Of a stretch of DNA of 64,000 bases, positions 10,276-20,745 are shown one piece after another; within the stretch, counting starts at the first letter, position 1; each line of letters starts with the position of its first letter. The notes below the pieces were generated by a model. It had not been told where the DNA came from and did not search any database. It was given only the letters and a program-made list of their open reading frames with translations. Where the stretch lies: positions 49,126 through 113,125 of the forward strand of contig CANGTN010000002.1 of NCBI GenBank assembly GCA_947456805.1, written 5' to 3'. The stretch is from Chitinophagaceae bacterium. GTDB taxonomy: Bacteria > Bacteroidota > Bacteroidia > Chitinophagales > Chitinophagaceae. Both the position numbers and the translations under genes were made by a program.

Positions 10276-11655
10276 ATGAGTCAGAATGAATCACCAATTA
10301 TTGTAGGTCTTGATATCGGAACAACTAAAATTGCTGCCATTGCAGGAAGAAAAAATGAGTTTGGTAAATTAGAAATTCTTGGCTTCGGCAGAGCTAATAG
10401 TAGCGGTGTGTTGCATGGTCAGGTTCTAAATATCGATCAGACAATTAAAGCTATTCAACAAGCATTGGTAAATTGTTATGAAAGTAATCCCGAACTTGAA
10501 ATCAACGAAGTATATGTTGGTATTGCAGGACATCATATCAAGAGTTTACAAACACGTGGTGATGTTGTAAGACAAGATTCTGAAAATGAAATTCAGCGTT
10601 GGGAAATTGATATGTTGATCGAAAATCAACGCAAAACATTTATTCCAGCAGGCGATCAAATTATTGATGTGATTCCACAAGAATTTTATGTTGATAATAA
10701 TCAAAACATAAAAGATCCAATCGGTTACAATGGTGTAAAAGTGGGAGCTAATTTTCATATCATCACAGGTGATAGAAATGCTATTCGTAATATCAATCGT
10801 GCTGTTGATAGAAGTAATTTAAAAACAAAAGATTTGGTATTACAACCATTGGCAAGTGCAAGTGCAGTGATGAGTGATATTGATATGGAAGCCGGTGTTG
10901 CTATTTTAGATATTGGTGGAGGCACTAGTGATCTTGCTGTTTTTTATGAAGGCGTTTTAAAACACACTGCCGTTATACCATTTGGTGGTGAAAATATTAC
11001 CAATGATATCCGCATGGGATTGGGTGTTTTAAAACAACAGGCAGAAGCAATGAAAGTTCAATTTGGTAGCGCTTTAAGCGACGAAGCTAAAGCCAATGCA
11101 TTCATTACAATCCCAGGATTAAAAGGGATGCCTGCTAAAGAAATAAGTGTGAAAAATTTAGCACAAATTATTCAGGCAAGAATGAGTGAGATTTTAGATT
11201 TTGTTTCTTATCATTTAAAACAAGTTGGGTTGGATAGTCGTGCATTAAATGGAGGGATCATTTTAACAGGTGGTGGTTCTCAGTTGAAACATTTAATTCA
11301 ATTAACAGAATATACAACAGGCTTAAATGCAAGAATTGGTTTGCCTAATGAACATTTGGCACCCAACCATATTGAAGAATTGAAAAAACCAATGTACGCT
11401 ACTTGCTTAGGCTTGATTTTAAAGGGTTACAGCGATTACGAACATAAGTACAAAGAGTTCAATCAGCAATATAAAAAAGTAGATGTACCAAGATCTTTAA
11501 AAACTACTATCAATGAAGCAGCAACACAACAAGTAGCTGTACAACCAGAAGTAGTTGATGTTAATGACCGTGTTATAAAAATTAAATTCTGGGATAGATT
11601 TAAAGACAATCTTATTGATTTGTTCAAAGAAGAAGAAGATAAAATGATTAAATAA
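10276..11655 (+). CDS. ftsA: Cell division protein FtsA
   Basis: Actin-like VGLDIGTTKIAAIAGR, LDIGGGTSDLAVF, TGGGSQL motifs. Confidence 0.96.
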   Translation: MSQNESPIIVGLDIGTTKIAAIAGRKNEFGKLEILGFGRANSSGVLHGQVLNIDQTIKAIQQALVNCYESNPELEINEVYVGIAGHHIKSLQTRGDVVRQDSENEIQRWEIDMLIENQRKTFIPAGDQIIDVIPQEFYVDNNQNIKDPIGYNGVKVGANFHIITGDRNAIRNINRAVDRSNLKTKDLVLQPLASASAVMSDIDMEAGVAILDIGGGTSDLAVFYEGVLKHTAVIPFGGENITNDIRMGLGVLKQQAEAMKVQFGSALSDEAKANAFITIPGLKGMPAKEISVKNLAQIIQARMSEILDFVSYHLKQVGLDSRALNGGIILTGGGSQLKHLIQLTEYTTGLNARIGLPNEHLAPNHIEELKKPMYATCLGLILKGYSDYEHKYKEFNQQYKKVDVPRSLKTTINEAATQQVAVQPEVVDVNDRVIKIKFWDRFKDNLIDLFKEEEDKMIK

Positions 11656-11729
11656 AAATTACTTACATACTTACTAACCATTACTACTAACAAACAAATA
11701 TTACATTCTAACCCATTAAAATTTCAATT

Positions 11730-13601
11730 ATGATTCACTTCGATTTGCCAAAACAAAAATCTTCCATCATCAAAGTAATCGGTGTAGGTGGCGGAGGAAG
11801 CAATGCAGTAAATTATATGTTTTCTCAAGATATTGAAGGCGTTGACTTTATCATTTGTAACACAGATTCAAAAGCAATTGAACAAAGTAAAGTGCCTAAT
11901 AAAATTCAATTAGGTCCTCATTTAACACAAGGTCTTGGTGCAGGTGCTAATCCCGAAGTTGGTAAAGCAGCAACTGAAGAAAGCCTTGAAGAAATCAAGC
12001 GTATTCTTGAGGTTAATACCAAAATGGCTTTTATCACTGCCGGTATGGGTGGTGGTACAGGAACAGGTGGCGCTCCAATCATTTCAAAAATTTGTAAAGA
12101 CCTAGGGATACTTACAGTAGGTATTGTTACCACACCATTTGGTTTTGAAGGTCCTCGTCGTATGCAACAAGCTGAGGAAGGTATCAAACAATTAAAGCCT
12201 TATGTTGATACATTATTAGTGATTAGCAATGATAAGTTGCGCATGCAATACGGCAACTTAAAAATGAAAGAAGCTTTTACAAAAGCCGATAATGTTTTGG
12301 CAACAGCTGCAAAATGTATTACTGATATTATCAATAGTCGCGGACATATTATTGTAGACTTTGCCGATGTATGTACAGTGATGAAAAATGGTGGTGTTGC
12401 AATTTTAGGTAAAGCTGAAATTGAAGGTGAAGACAGAGCACAACGTGCAATTGAAGAAGCATTGAATAGTCCGTTATTGAATGACAGCGACATCAAAGGT
12501 GCAAAATGGATTTTAATCAACATCAATAGTGCAGAAGGAGATGATGAGTGTACAATGGATGAATTAGAAACCATCAATAATTACTTACGTATGCAAGCCG
12601 GTGAAAGTACTGACGTTATTGTAGGCACAGGCTACGACAATAATTTGGGTGGTAAAATTAGCATTACATTAGTAGCAACAGGTTTCGATGCAAAAGATCC
12701 ATTTGCAAAACACGTTCCTGTTAAAAAAGTGGAACCTGTTCAAGAAAAAATTGTAATGACTTTGGGTGTTGAAAATGAAGAGAAGAAACTTGAAAAACAA
12801 GTTTTCGAACAACAAACTTTGCCTTTAGAGTTTCAACAACAAAATAGCATTAGTAGTGAGCCGTTAAACGTTTATCATAATTTTAATGATGCTTACAATA
12901 TGCCGGTAGTTGAAGATCTTACACCAACATTGAATGAGATTGTAGAAACAACACCTATTCAAAATGAAGTTGTGACTATGATTCAGGAAGATGAAAATAC
13001 TGTGTATCATTTTGAATTATCAACTGAAATTTCGGAACCGGTTATTGCTGAAACACCAATAGCAGATCCTATTGAACAATTTCAAAATATAACTCAAACA
13101 AATTCTTTTTTAACAAGACCTACCAATATTTATGCCGATGTACTTCAAGAAAACATTGAAGTGAAACCTGAGACAATACAAGAGGTACAGCCAAATATTG
13201 AAGCGGCACAAGAGCAACCTGAAATAGAAATGACTTTGGTAATGAGAGAAGAAATTCAGGAAGTTGAAAAAGTAGTTCCAACACTTTCTATACATGAAGA
13301 AACAAATGTTTCAAGCATTACAGAAATGGACCCAACTATGTTTGATGAAGGTGAAGAACAAAGACGAAGAGCTGCAGAAAGAATTCAGAAGTTGCGTAAT
13401 CTTTCTTTTAATAATACCAATGAAGCTAACTCAGAGTTCGATGCTGTCCCTGCTTACATCCGTCGTAACATGGAGTTGTTTGGAAATACACTTACATCCG
13501 TAGAAAATTTTTACAGTAAATACACCGTTAACAAGGAAGAAAATAATAACGGACCAATTTCCAGTATCAACACTTTTTTAGATGGTAAAAAACCTGATTA
13601 A
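11730..13601 (+). CDS. ftsZ: Cell division protein FtsZ with long C-terminal linker
   Basis: GVGGGGSNAVNYM, AGMGGGTGTGGAP tubulin signature; long acidic linker; PAYIRR conserved peptide near the C-terminus. Confidence 0.97.
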   Translation: MIHFDLPKQKSSIIKVIGVGGGGSNAVNYMFSQDIEGVDFIICNTDSKAIEQSKVPNKIQLGPHLTQGLGAGANPEVGKAATEESLEEIKRILEVNTKMAFITAGMGGGTGTGGAPIISKICKDLGILTVGIVTTPFGFEGPRRMQQAEEGIKQLKPYVDTLLVISNDKLRMQYGNLKMKEAFTKADNVLATAAKCITDIINSRGHIIVDFADVCTVMKNGGVAILGKAEIEGEDRAQRAIEEALNSPLLNDSDIKGAKWILININSAEGDDECTMDELETINNYLRMQAGESTDVIVGTGYDNNLGGKISITLVATGFDAKDPFAKHVPVKKVEPVQEKIVMTLGVENEEKKLEKQVFEQQTLPLEFQQQNSISSEPLNVYHNFNDAYNMPVVEDLTPTLNEIVETTPIQNEVVTMIQEDENTVYHFELSTEISEPVIAETPIADPIEQFQNITQTNSFLTRPTNIYADVLQENIEVKPETIQEVQPNIEAAQEQPEIEMTLVMREEIQEVEKVVPTLSIHEETNVSSITEMDPTMFDEGEEQRRRAAERIQKLRNLSFNNTNEANSEFDAVPAYIRRNMELFGNTLTSVENFYSKYTVNKEENNNGPISSINTFLDGKKPD

Positions 13602-13634
13602 TATTTTAGATTGTTAAGTTTTGTTTTGTTGTTT

Positions 13635-13668
13635 ATCCTCCCAATAAAAGTTGGGAGGATTTTTTTTA
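13635..13668 (+). terminator. Rho-independent terminator after ftsZ
   Basis: atCCTCCCAAtaaaagTTGGGAGGat followed by T8. Confidence 0.85.
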
Positions 13669-13974
13669 ATTTTTTGGGCTGTTATCAATAAAATATCATT
13701 CAACTTTTGTTCAGGCTGTTCGTTGCAAGTCCTTGCTTCTGCGTCGCTGCGGGCTTTCCACTGCCATCCTGCAGCCATTGAACTGAAGAATTAATCATCA
13801 ACTGAAATTTTTTAAATTAAATAATAAAAACTAAAAATTATTTTGGTGTATTAAAAATTAGCAAATTCATATTGTGATGAATATTTATAGATAGTAAAGC
13901 TGCATTGCTAATAAACTTGAAACACCAATAATTGAATATTTTTTTAAAACTTCTCTGTATTATCTTCGCAGTCT

Positions 13975-14979
13975 ATGGCAAAAGAGGTAGTGTTAAGCGG
14001 TATCCGCCCCACAGGGTTTCTCCATTTAGGAAATTATTTTGGTGCAATGCGCAATTATGTTCGTATGCAAGATGATTATGATTGTTATTTTTTTGTAGCC
14101 AATTGGCATGCGCTTACAACACATCCTGATACACAAATGCTGAAAGCAGCAGTTCACAGAGTGATTGCAGAAAATATAGCTTGCGGATTAGATCCTGAAA
14201 AAGTTTGTTTATATGTACAAAGTGATGTGCCTGAAATTGCAGAATTGTATTTGTATCTCAATACATTAGCTTATAAAGGAGAGTTGGAAAAAACCACAAC
14301 ATTTAAAGATAAAGCAAGGCAACAGCCTGAAAATATTAATGCCGGTTTATTGACTTATCCTGTATTACAAGCAGCAGATATTTTAATTCATAGAGCTGTG
14401 AAAGTGCCTGTGGGTAAGGATCAGGAGCAACATTTAGAAATGGCAAGAACTTTTGCCGAACGTTTTAATCACCGATATGGTGATGTATTGCCATTGCCAT
14501 ATGCTTTTAATTATGGTGGAGAATTGACCAAAATTTTAAGCCTCGATGGGATTGGAAAAATGAGTAAAAGTGAAAACCAGATGGCAACTTTATATCTGGC
14601 TGATGAAGATGATGTCATCAGAAAAAAGATCATGAAAGCCAAAACTGATACAGGTCCTACTGAACCTAATTCGGCGAAGCCCGATTATATTCAAAATCTT
14701 TTTACACTAATGAATATTGTGAGTACATCAGATACCGTACAAAAGTTTGAATCAGATTTTAATAATAGCTCCTCCGGCAATTGTATCATTCGTTATGGCG
14801 ATATGAAAAAGCAATTGGCAGAAGACATGGTACAATTTATTAAACCAATTAGAACAAAAGCTGCTGATTTACAAGAAAATAAGGAGTTGCTCGAGAAAAT
14901 AATTCAGCAGGGTGCACAAAAGGCAAGAGTCAGTGCTTCTGCAACATTACAATTGGTACGGAAGGCAATTTTAGGGTAA
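13975..14979 (+). CDS. trpS: Tryptophanyl-tRNA synthetase
   Basis: SGIRPTGFLHLGNYFGA and KMSKSENQ class I aaRS motifs. Confidence 0.95.
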   Translation: MAKEVVLSGIRPTGFLHLGNYFGAMRNYVRMQDDYDCYFFVANWHALTTHPDTQMLKAAVHRVIAENIACGLDPEKVCLYVQSDVPEIAELYLYLNTLAYKGELEKTTTFKDKARQQPENINAGLLTYPVLQAADILIHRAVKVPVGKDQEQHLEMARTFAERFNHRYGDVLPLPYAFNYGGELTKILSLDGIGKMSKSENQMATLYLADEDDVIRKKIMKAKTDTGPTEPNSAKPDYIQNLFTLMNIVSTSDTVQKFESDFNNSSSGNCIIRYGDMKKQLAEDMVQFIKPIRTKAADLQENKELLEKIIQQGAQKARVSASATLQLVRKAILG

Positions 14980-15101
14980 TTACAACTTTTTAGTAGTATT
15001 TATTGCATAATAATTGCAGAACCCCTATTTTCACGAAACACAATTATAGATAGAGTTTTTAAAACTATTTTTTTCTTTTTAAATTTTGAATATCGCTTGT
15101 C

Positions 15102-15737
15102 ATGTCTAAAGCAAAAAAACCAAAACACATTGCAATAGCCGGAAATATAGGTGCCGGCAAAACTACATTAACGGAAATGCTGAGTAAGCATTACAAATGG
15201 ATCCCTCAGTTTGAAGATGTAGATCATAATCCTTATCTCATGGATTTTTATGATGATATGCCTCGCTGGAGTTTCAATTTACAAATCTATTTTTTGAATA
15301 GCAGATTAAACCAGTTATTAGATATTCAACGTGGTACAGAAACGATAATTCAGGATAGAACTATTTATGAAGATGCACAAATATTTGCACCGAACTTACA
15401 TGACATGGGTTTGATGAATAAAAGAGATTTTGATAATTATTTTAAGTTTTTTCAAACACTTAAAACAATGGTACAACCCCCAGATTTATTAATTTATTTA
15501 AAAGCTTCTGTTCCTACATTGGTTGGTCAAATTCAAAAACGTGGCAGAGAATACGAAGAAAATATTCGTTTGGATTATTTAAAAAAATTAAACGAACTCT
15601 ACATTAAATTTATTGATGGATATAAAGAAGGTCCTCTATTAATTATTGATTGCGATAAAAATAAATTTGGTGAAAATGAAGAACACCTAGGAGAAATCAT
15701 ACGCAAAGTTGATGGTATGTTGTATGGTTTGTTTTAA
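15102..15737 (+). CDS. Deoxynucleoside kinase family protein
   Basis: IAGNIGAGKTTLTEML P-loop, DRTIYEDA motif typical of dNK/dGK-like kinases. Confidence 0.88.
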   Translation: MSKAKKPKHIAIAGNIGAGKTTLTEMLSKHYKWIPQFEDVDHNPYLMDFYDDMPRWSFNLQIYFLNSRLNQLLDIQRGTETIIQDRTIYEDAQIFAPNLHDMGLMNKRDFDNYFKFFQTLKTMVQPPDLLIYLKASVPTLVGQIQKRGREYEENIRLDYLKKLNELYIKFIDGYKEGPLLIIDCDKNKFGENEEHLGEIIRKVDGMLYGLF

Positions 15738-15766
15738 GATTTTTTATTCAATTTCTTTAACATAAT

Positions 15767-15793
15767 CCACTAAGTAATTCTTAGTGGTTTTTT
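15767..15793 (+). terminator. Rho-independent terminator after deoxynucleoside kinase
   Basis: CCACTAAGtaattCTTAGTGG followed by T-tract. Confidence 0.8.
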
Positions 15794-15887
15794 ATTTCAA
15801 AAAGTTATATTCAATCGCCTTTGTTTCTTGAAAAGTCTTTATTTTCATTTGTGCAAATTAAATTTTACACTCAAAAAATATTTCCTG

Positions 15888-18644
15888 ATGCAAAAATTAT
15901 TTTTATTCTTAATGCTGATGATTAGTGTACAATTATCAGCACAAAAAAAACCTTTGGACCATACTGTTTATGATAGTTGGCAGTCAATTGGTGAAAAGTT
16001 GATAAGTAATAACGGTAGTATTATTGTATATACAATCAATCCACAAGATGGAGATGCAACTTTGGTAATACAAAATAATAATGGCACTAAAATAATGGAA
16101 GTACGAAGGGGTTATGCGGCCAAGATTACCAATGATGGAAAGTTTGTAGTTTTTAAAATTAAACCAACTTATCAACAAACAAGAGATGCAAAGATTAAAA
16201 AGAAAAAAGCAGATGAAATGCCAAAGGATAGTTTGGGAATTGTAAATATTGCAACAGGTACGTTAGAAAAATTTGCCAGAGTGAAATCATTTAAGATAGC
16301 TGATAAAAGTAGTGAGTGGCTTTCCTGGCAATACGAAAAAGAAGAAAAGAAAAAAGCAGAAAATAACGATAAAAAAGAAGATGAAGGTACTTTGTTGGTA
16401 GTAAGAAATTTGTGGAATAACAAGCAAGATTCACTAGCACTAACTACTGAATATTTTTTTGATAAAAATGGTAAACATTTATTGGTTGAAAGCGCTGCTA
16501 ATATAAAAGATAGCATAAAAGCAAGTGTGCATTTAATTGATTTACTTTATTGGAAAAAGCAACGAATTTTTTATGGGTTCAATGATGCAAAAGGTTATTC
16601 ATTTGATGAAGAGGGTACACAAATTTCTTTTATTGCCGAACGAGATAGTATCAAAAAAGAAAGCCAGAAATTTTATCAGTTGTTTTATTTCAAAAACAAC
16701 TTTGATAGCGCTGTAATGATAGTAAATAAAGCATCACAAGGGATGCCTGTAAAATGGAGTGTTAGTGAATTTGGTAACATCAGTTTCAGCAAATCAGGAA
16801 AAAGATTGTTTTTTGGGACTGCTCCAATTCTTCCTTTAAAAGACACATCTTTACCCGAATTTGAAAGAGTAAACGTAGATGTTTGGCATTATAACGATGA
16901 TGATTTGCAACCTGCACAATTAAAAAATTTAGAAAATGATTTAAAGAAAAATTACTTAGCCCGTTATGATTTTGAAACAAAGAAAGTAGTGCAATTAGGG
17001 AATGAAAATTTTGAACGCGTTGAAAAAACATCAGAAGGTGATGGTGTAACTTTTTATAGCACAACTGATGCAGGAAAGCGGGTAGCAAAACAATGGCAAG
17101 GTTTCACTTTACGTGATGTATATGCCGTTAATCCAATTGATGGTAAAGTCACTTTGATTAGAATAAATTTAAAAGGAAATATCAGTTCCTCTTACAGTGG
17201 AAACTATTTATTGATGTATGATGAACAGCTCAAACAATATCAGTCCTACAACGCATTAACTCAAAAGATTAATAAAATAGCAGCAGATATTCAATACCCT
17301 CTATACGATGAAGAAAATGATGTACCCGATGATCCGAATGCTTATGGAATTGCAAAATGGATAGAAGGGGATAAGCATGTTTTGATTTATGATAAGTTTG
17401 ATATTTGGAAAGTAGATCCGCTTGGAAAAGAAAAAAGTATCTCATTAACTTCAGGAAGAAAAAATTCAATTCAATCCCGTTTGGTAAATTTTGATGAGGA
17501 CAAAAAATTTGTCAATACTGATGATACTATTTTGCTAAAAACATACAATGAAAAAACAAAAGGAGCTGGAATTGCTAAATTGTATTTTAGTAACAACGGT
17601 AAATTAAATCTTGTACAAACAACAATCCCAATTTCAGATTGTTTCATAAATAACATTGTTCAAAGTAAAAATGCTACCAATTTTATTTTTACAAAAGAAA
17701 GATATGAATCTTCTCCAAACATATATGCAGCAACTGTTTCAGGTATAAATAAAATTACCAATTTAAATCCACAACAAGCCAATTACAACTGGGGTTCTGC
17801 TGAATTGTTTCAATGGAAAGCTTACACCGGAAAGCTTACAGAAGGTGTTTTGTACAAACCCGAAAACTTTGATGTAAAGAAAAAATATCCAATGATTGTT
17901 TATTTTTATGAAAGAAACAATCAAACTCTTTATAATTATATTGCACCAACACCAACTCCATCCCGTTTAAATATTTCCTTTTTTGTAAGCAGAGGATACA
18001 TTGTTTTTGTACCAGATATTTGGTATAAAAATGGAAAGCCTGGGCAAAGTGCATACGACTACATTGTAAGCGGCACAAGAGCTGTCGTTAAACTTGGTTT
18101 TGTTGACAGTACTAAACTCGGCTTGCAAGGACAAAGCTGGGGCGGTTATCAAATTGCACATTTAATTACAAGAACAAAATTGTATGCAGCTGCTTGGGCG
18201 GGTGCCCCGGTTGTAAATATGACAAGCGCTTATGGCGGTATTCGTTGGGGTACGGGAATTAACAGACAGTTTCAATACGAAAAAACACAAAGCAGAATTG
18301 GTGCAAATTTGTGGGAACGCAGAGATCTGTATATAGAAAATTCTCCGTTATTTCATTTGCAAAATGTAACAACCCCTGTAGTAATCATGGCAAATGATAA
18401 AGATGATGCAGTGCCCTGGTATCAAGGGATTGAAATGTTTTCAGCATTGCGCCGTCTGAATAAAAAAGTATGGATGCTGAACTACAATGATGAAGTACAT
18501 AATTTAATGGAACGAAGAAATAGAAAAGATATACAAATTAGAGAACAACAATTTTTTGATTGGTTGTTGAAAGGAGAGAAGCCTGCAACATGGCTTTCAG
18601 AGGGATTACCTGCAGTTATGAAAGGAAGAACATTAGGTTTATAA
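15888..18644 (+). CDS. S9 family prolyl oligopeptidase, secreted
   Basis: Signal peptide MQKLFLFLMLMISVQLSAQ gives a likely start at 15888 (ORF opens at 15828); catalytic GLQGQSWGGYQ, NDKDDAVPW, DEVHNL. Confidence 0.9.
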   Translation: MQKLFLFLMLMISVQLSAQKKPLDHTVYDSWQSIGEKLISNNGSIIVYTINPQDGDATLVIQNNNGTKIMEVRRGYAAKITNDGKFVVFKIKPTYQQTRDAKIKKKKADEMPKDSLGIVNIATGTLEKFARVKSFKIADKSSEWLSWQYEKEEKKKAENNDKKEDEGTLLVVRNLWNNKQDSLALTTEYFFDKNGKHLLVESAANIKDSIKASVHLIDLLYWKKQRIFYGFNDAKGYSFDEEGTQISFIAERDSIKKESQKFYQLFYFKNNFDSAVMIVNKASQGMPVKWSVSEFGNISFSKSGKRLFFGTAPILPLKDTSLPEFERVNVDVWHYNDDDLQPAQLKNLENDLKKNYLARYDFETKKVVQLGNENFERVEKTSEGDGVTFYSTTDAGKRVAKQWQGFTLRDVYAVNPIDGKVTLIRINLKGNISSSYSGNYLLMYDEQLKQYQSYNALTQKINKIAADIQYPLYDEENDVPDDPNAYGIAKWIEGDKHVLIYDKFDIWKVDPLGKEKSISLTSGRKNSIQSRLVNFDEDKKFVNTDDTILLKTYNEKTKGAGIAKLYFSNNGKLNLVQTTIPISDCFINNIVQSKNATNFIFTKERYESSPNIYAATVSGINKITNLNPQQANYNWGSAELFQWKAYTGKLTEGVLYKPENFDVKKKYPMIVYFYERNNQTLYNYIAPTPTPSRLNISFFVSRGYIVFVPDIWYKNGKPGQSAYDYIVSGTRAVVKLGFVDSTKLGLQGQSWGGYQIAHLITRTKLYAAAWAGAPVVNMTSAYGGIRWGTGINRQFQYEKTQSRIGANLWERRDLYIENSPLFHLQNVTTPVVIMANDKDDAVPWYQGIEMFSALRRLNKKVWMLNYNDEVHNLMERRNRKDIQIREQQFFDWLLKGEKPATWLSEGLPAVMKGRTLGL

Positions 18645-18676
18645 AAAAAAGGTGCATTTTTAATGCACCTTTTTTT
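18645..18676 (+). terminator. Bidirectional-type terminator between convergent genes
   Basis: aaaaaAGGTGCATTtttAATGCACCTttttttt. Confidence 0.82.
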
Positions 18677-18685
18677 AGCTAGTTG

Positions 18686-19114
18686 TTACACTCTATAATA
18701 ATCTGCCTTCCAGTTTTGGATGGATTCTTTGATAGCTCTGCCGGAAAGATTTTCTGTTGCTGCACGATTGCATAATGCTACAAATTCATCATCGCTTGCA
18801 AAACGTAATGCAATGATTTGACCAATTCTTAATCTGCTATCAATTGCTTTTCCGGTTAGGATAAAATACCTTAAACTTTCTTCTGCACGTATTGCACGGT
18901 CCTGCGCTTTCAATGCAAAAATTCTTACAAATGCAAAAAAGCATAAAAAAATAAAAGCACACAAACAAAGCAATGATGCTGAATAAAGGTTTTCTTTTGC
19001 AGCATGGAATAAATTTACAAAACTGCCAATTAATAGTGCCAGTATACTGAAAAAAGTAAGCCCATGCCAGCCGCCCACAAGCCTTGAATGATTTTTAAAA
19101 TTCTGTTGTTGCAT
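18686..19114 (-). CDS. DUF6526-like membrane protein
   Basis: NFKNHSRLVGGWHGLTFFSILALLIGSFVNLFHA, two TM segments; recalled family resemblance. Confidence 0.7.
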   Translation of the reverse strand: MQQQNFKNHSRLVGGWHGLTFFSILALLIGSFVNLFHAAKENLYSASLLCLCAFIFLCFFAFVRIFALKAQDRAIRAEESLRYFILTGKAIDSRLRIGQIIALRFASDDEFVALCNRAATENLSGRAIKESIQNWKADYYRV

Positions 19115-19203
19115 AAAGTATATTTTTGAGGCTTGAAGTTAATTGAACTTATTTGTATTCAATATGTTTTCATAAAATATCTATTAATTATTTGTAACTA
19201 TAT

Positions 19204-20460
19204 ATGAACAAACTTTTTGCATCTATCATAACTATTGGTGATGAGTTATTAATTGGACAAGTGATTGATACCAACAGTGCATTTATTGCACAGGAATTAA
19301 ATAAAATTGGAGTGCCTGTAAAACAAAGATTGGCTGTTGGAGATGTATGGGATGATATTTGGAATGCACTGGATGAGGTAAGTAAAGAGGCTGATATAAT
19401 TTTAATAACCGGAGGTTTGGGTCCAACAGCTGATGATATCACTAAACCATTGCTGTGTAAGTATTTTGGAGGAATAATTATAGTTGATGAACCAACATTG
19501 GCGCATGTTACCAACATCTTTGAAAATATATTAAAACGCCCAATGATAGATCGAAACAGGAAGCAAGCAGAAGTGCCCAATGTTTGTACTGTTTTAAAAA
19601 ATGAAGTGGGAACAGCACCTGGAATGTTGTTTGAGAAAGATGGAAAAATATTCATTGCAATGCCCGGTGTGCCTTTTGAAATGAAATACATTATGCAGCA
19701 ACATGTGTTATCATTGATACAAAAAAAATTTACAACATCACATATTGAACACAGAACTTTATTAACGGCAGGTATTGGAGAAAGTTTTTTAGCAGAAATG
19801 ATTCAATCATGGGAAGAAAAATTACCCACAAATATTAAGTTGGCTTATCTGCCTAATTACGGAATGGTTCGTTTAAGGCTTACTGCGTCTGGGTTTGAAA
19901 AAGATAACTTAGTGAAAGTGATTGACACAGAATTTGAAGCATTGAAAGTTTTGGTGCAAGAATACTTAGTGATTGATGAAGATTTACCTATGCATTTGGT
20001 AGTAACCAGATTACTCAAGGAAAAAAATAAAACGCTTGCTACTGCTGAAAGCTGTACAGGTGGAAGTATTGCAAGTATCATGACAGCTAATGCGGGTGCG
20101 AGCAGTATTTTTACAGGTAGTGTGGTTTGTTATGATAATAGAATTAAAACAGAATTATTAGGTGTTTCGCATGAAATACTAACAACAGTGGGGGCGGTGA
20201 GCAGAGAAACAGTCGAATTAATGGCAATGAACATTGTTAAATTAATGAAATCCGATTTTGCTATTGCCGTGAGTGGCATCATGGGACCAACTGGTGCTAC
20301 AGATGAAAAACCGGTTGGAATGGTTTGGGTTGCAGTTGCAAACAATGAAAAGGTAGTTGCTAAGCAATTTAATTTCAGATTTGACAGAGAAAGAAATATT
20401 CAACTTACAGTAGTAAATTCTCTAAATATGTTGCGTTTGTTGATATTGGAGTCCAAATAA
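19204..20460 (+). CDS. cinA: CinA family competence/damage-inducible protein (MoCF-like domain plus nicotinamide-nucleotide amidase domain)
   Basis: IITIGDELLIGQVIDTNSAFIAQEL N-terminus; TAESCTGGSIASIMTANAGASSIFTGSVVCYDNRIK C-terminal domain. Confidence 0.93.
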   Translation: MNKLFASIITIGDELLIGQVIDTNSAFIAQELNKIGVPVKQRLAVGDVWDDIWNALDEVSKEADIILITGGLGPTADDITKPLLCKYFGGIIIVDEPTLAHVTNIFENILKRPMIDRNRKQAEVPNVCTVLKNEVGTAPGMLFEKDGKIFIAMPGVPFEMKYIMQQHVLSLIQKKFTTSHIEHRTLLTAGIGESFLAEMIQSWEEKLPTNIKLAYLPNYGMVRLRLTASGFEKDNLVKVIDTEFEALKVLVQEYLVIDEDLPMHLVVTRLLKEKNKTLATAESCTGGSIASIMTANAGASSIFTGSVVCYDNRIKTELLGVSHEILTTVGAVSRETVELMAMNIVKLMKSDFAIAVSGIMGPTGATDEKPVGMVWVAVANNEKVVAKQFNFRFDRERNIQLTVVNSLNMLRLLILESK

Positions 20461-20677
20461 TTTGTAATTTATTTTGACGATAACTAGACTTTAAAAAAAT
20501 ATTTTTTGTTCAACTTATTTTTAATCTGTTTAAAATATCTACTTATAAAATTTTAATGCACCTTTACAAAAGATTGCTTGCTTCATTTGCCTAATACTTG
20601 TTTATTTTGCAAAGTATAGTTTGTTGTATTTTTTACATTACAAGATTTAACTTGTTTTGCTGATAATAGTTGCTGTT

Positions 20678-20697
20678 GTACAAGTGTGCGACGCAAC
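20678..20697 (-). repeat. Dispersed intergenic repeat copy 2 (GTTGCGTCGCACACTTGTAC)
   Basis: 20/20 identical to the copy at 28598-28617. Confidence 0.8.
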
Positions 20698-20745
20698 CGG
20701 TGATGAAGGAAGTAATGCAGCTTGTTACATAAATAAAAAAATTGT

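Noticed and set aside
13961-13975. Leaderless promoter for trpS (TATCTTCG just before ATG), with similar CTTTGCTACATG at 31112 and 42439
   Set aside because: Each has a mismatch to TAnnTTTG and none has a -33 TTG at 17-23 bp; suggestive only.
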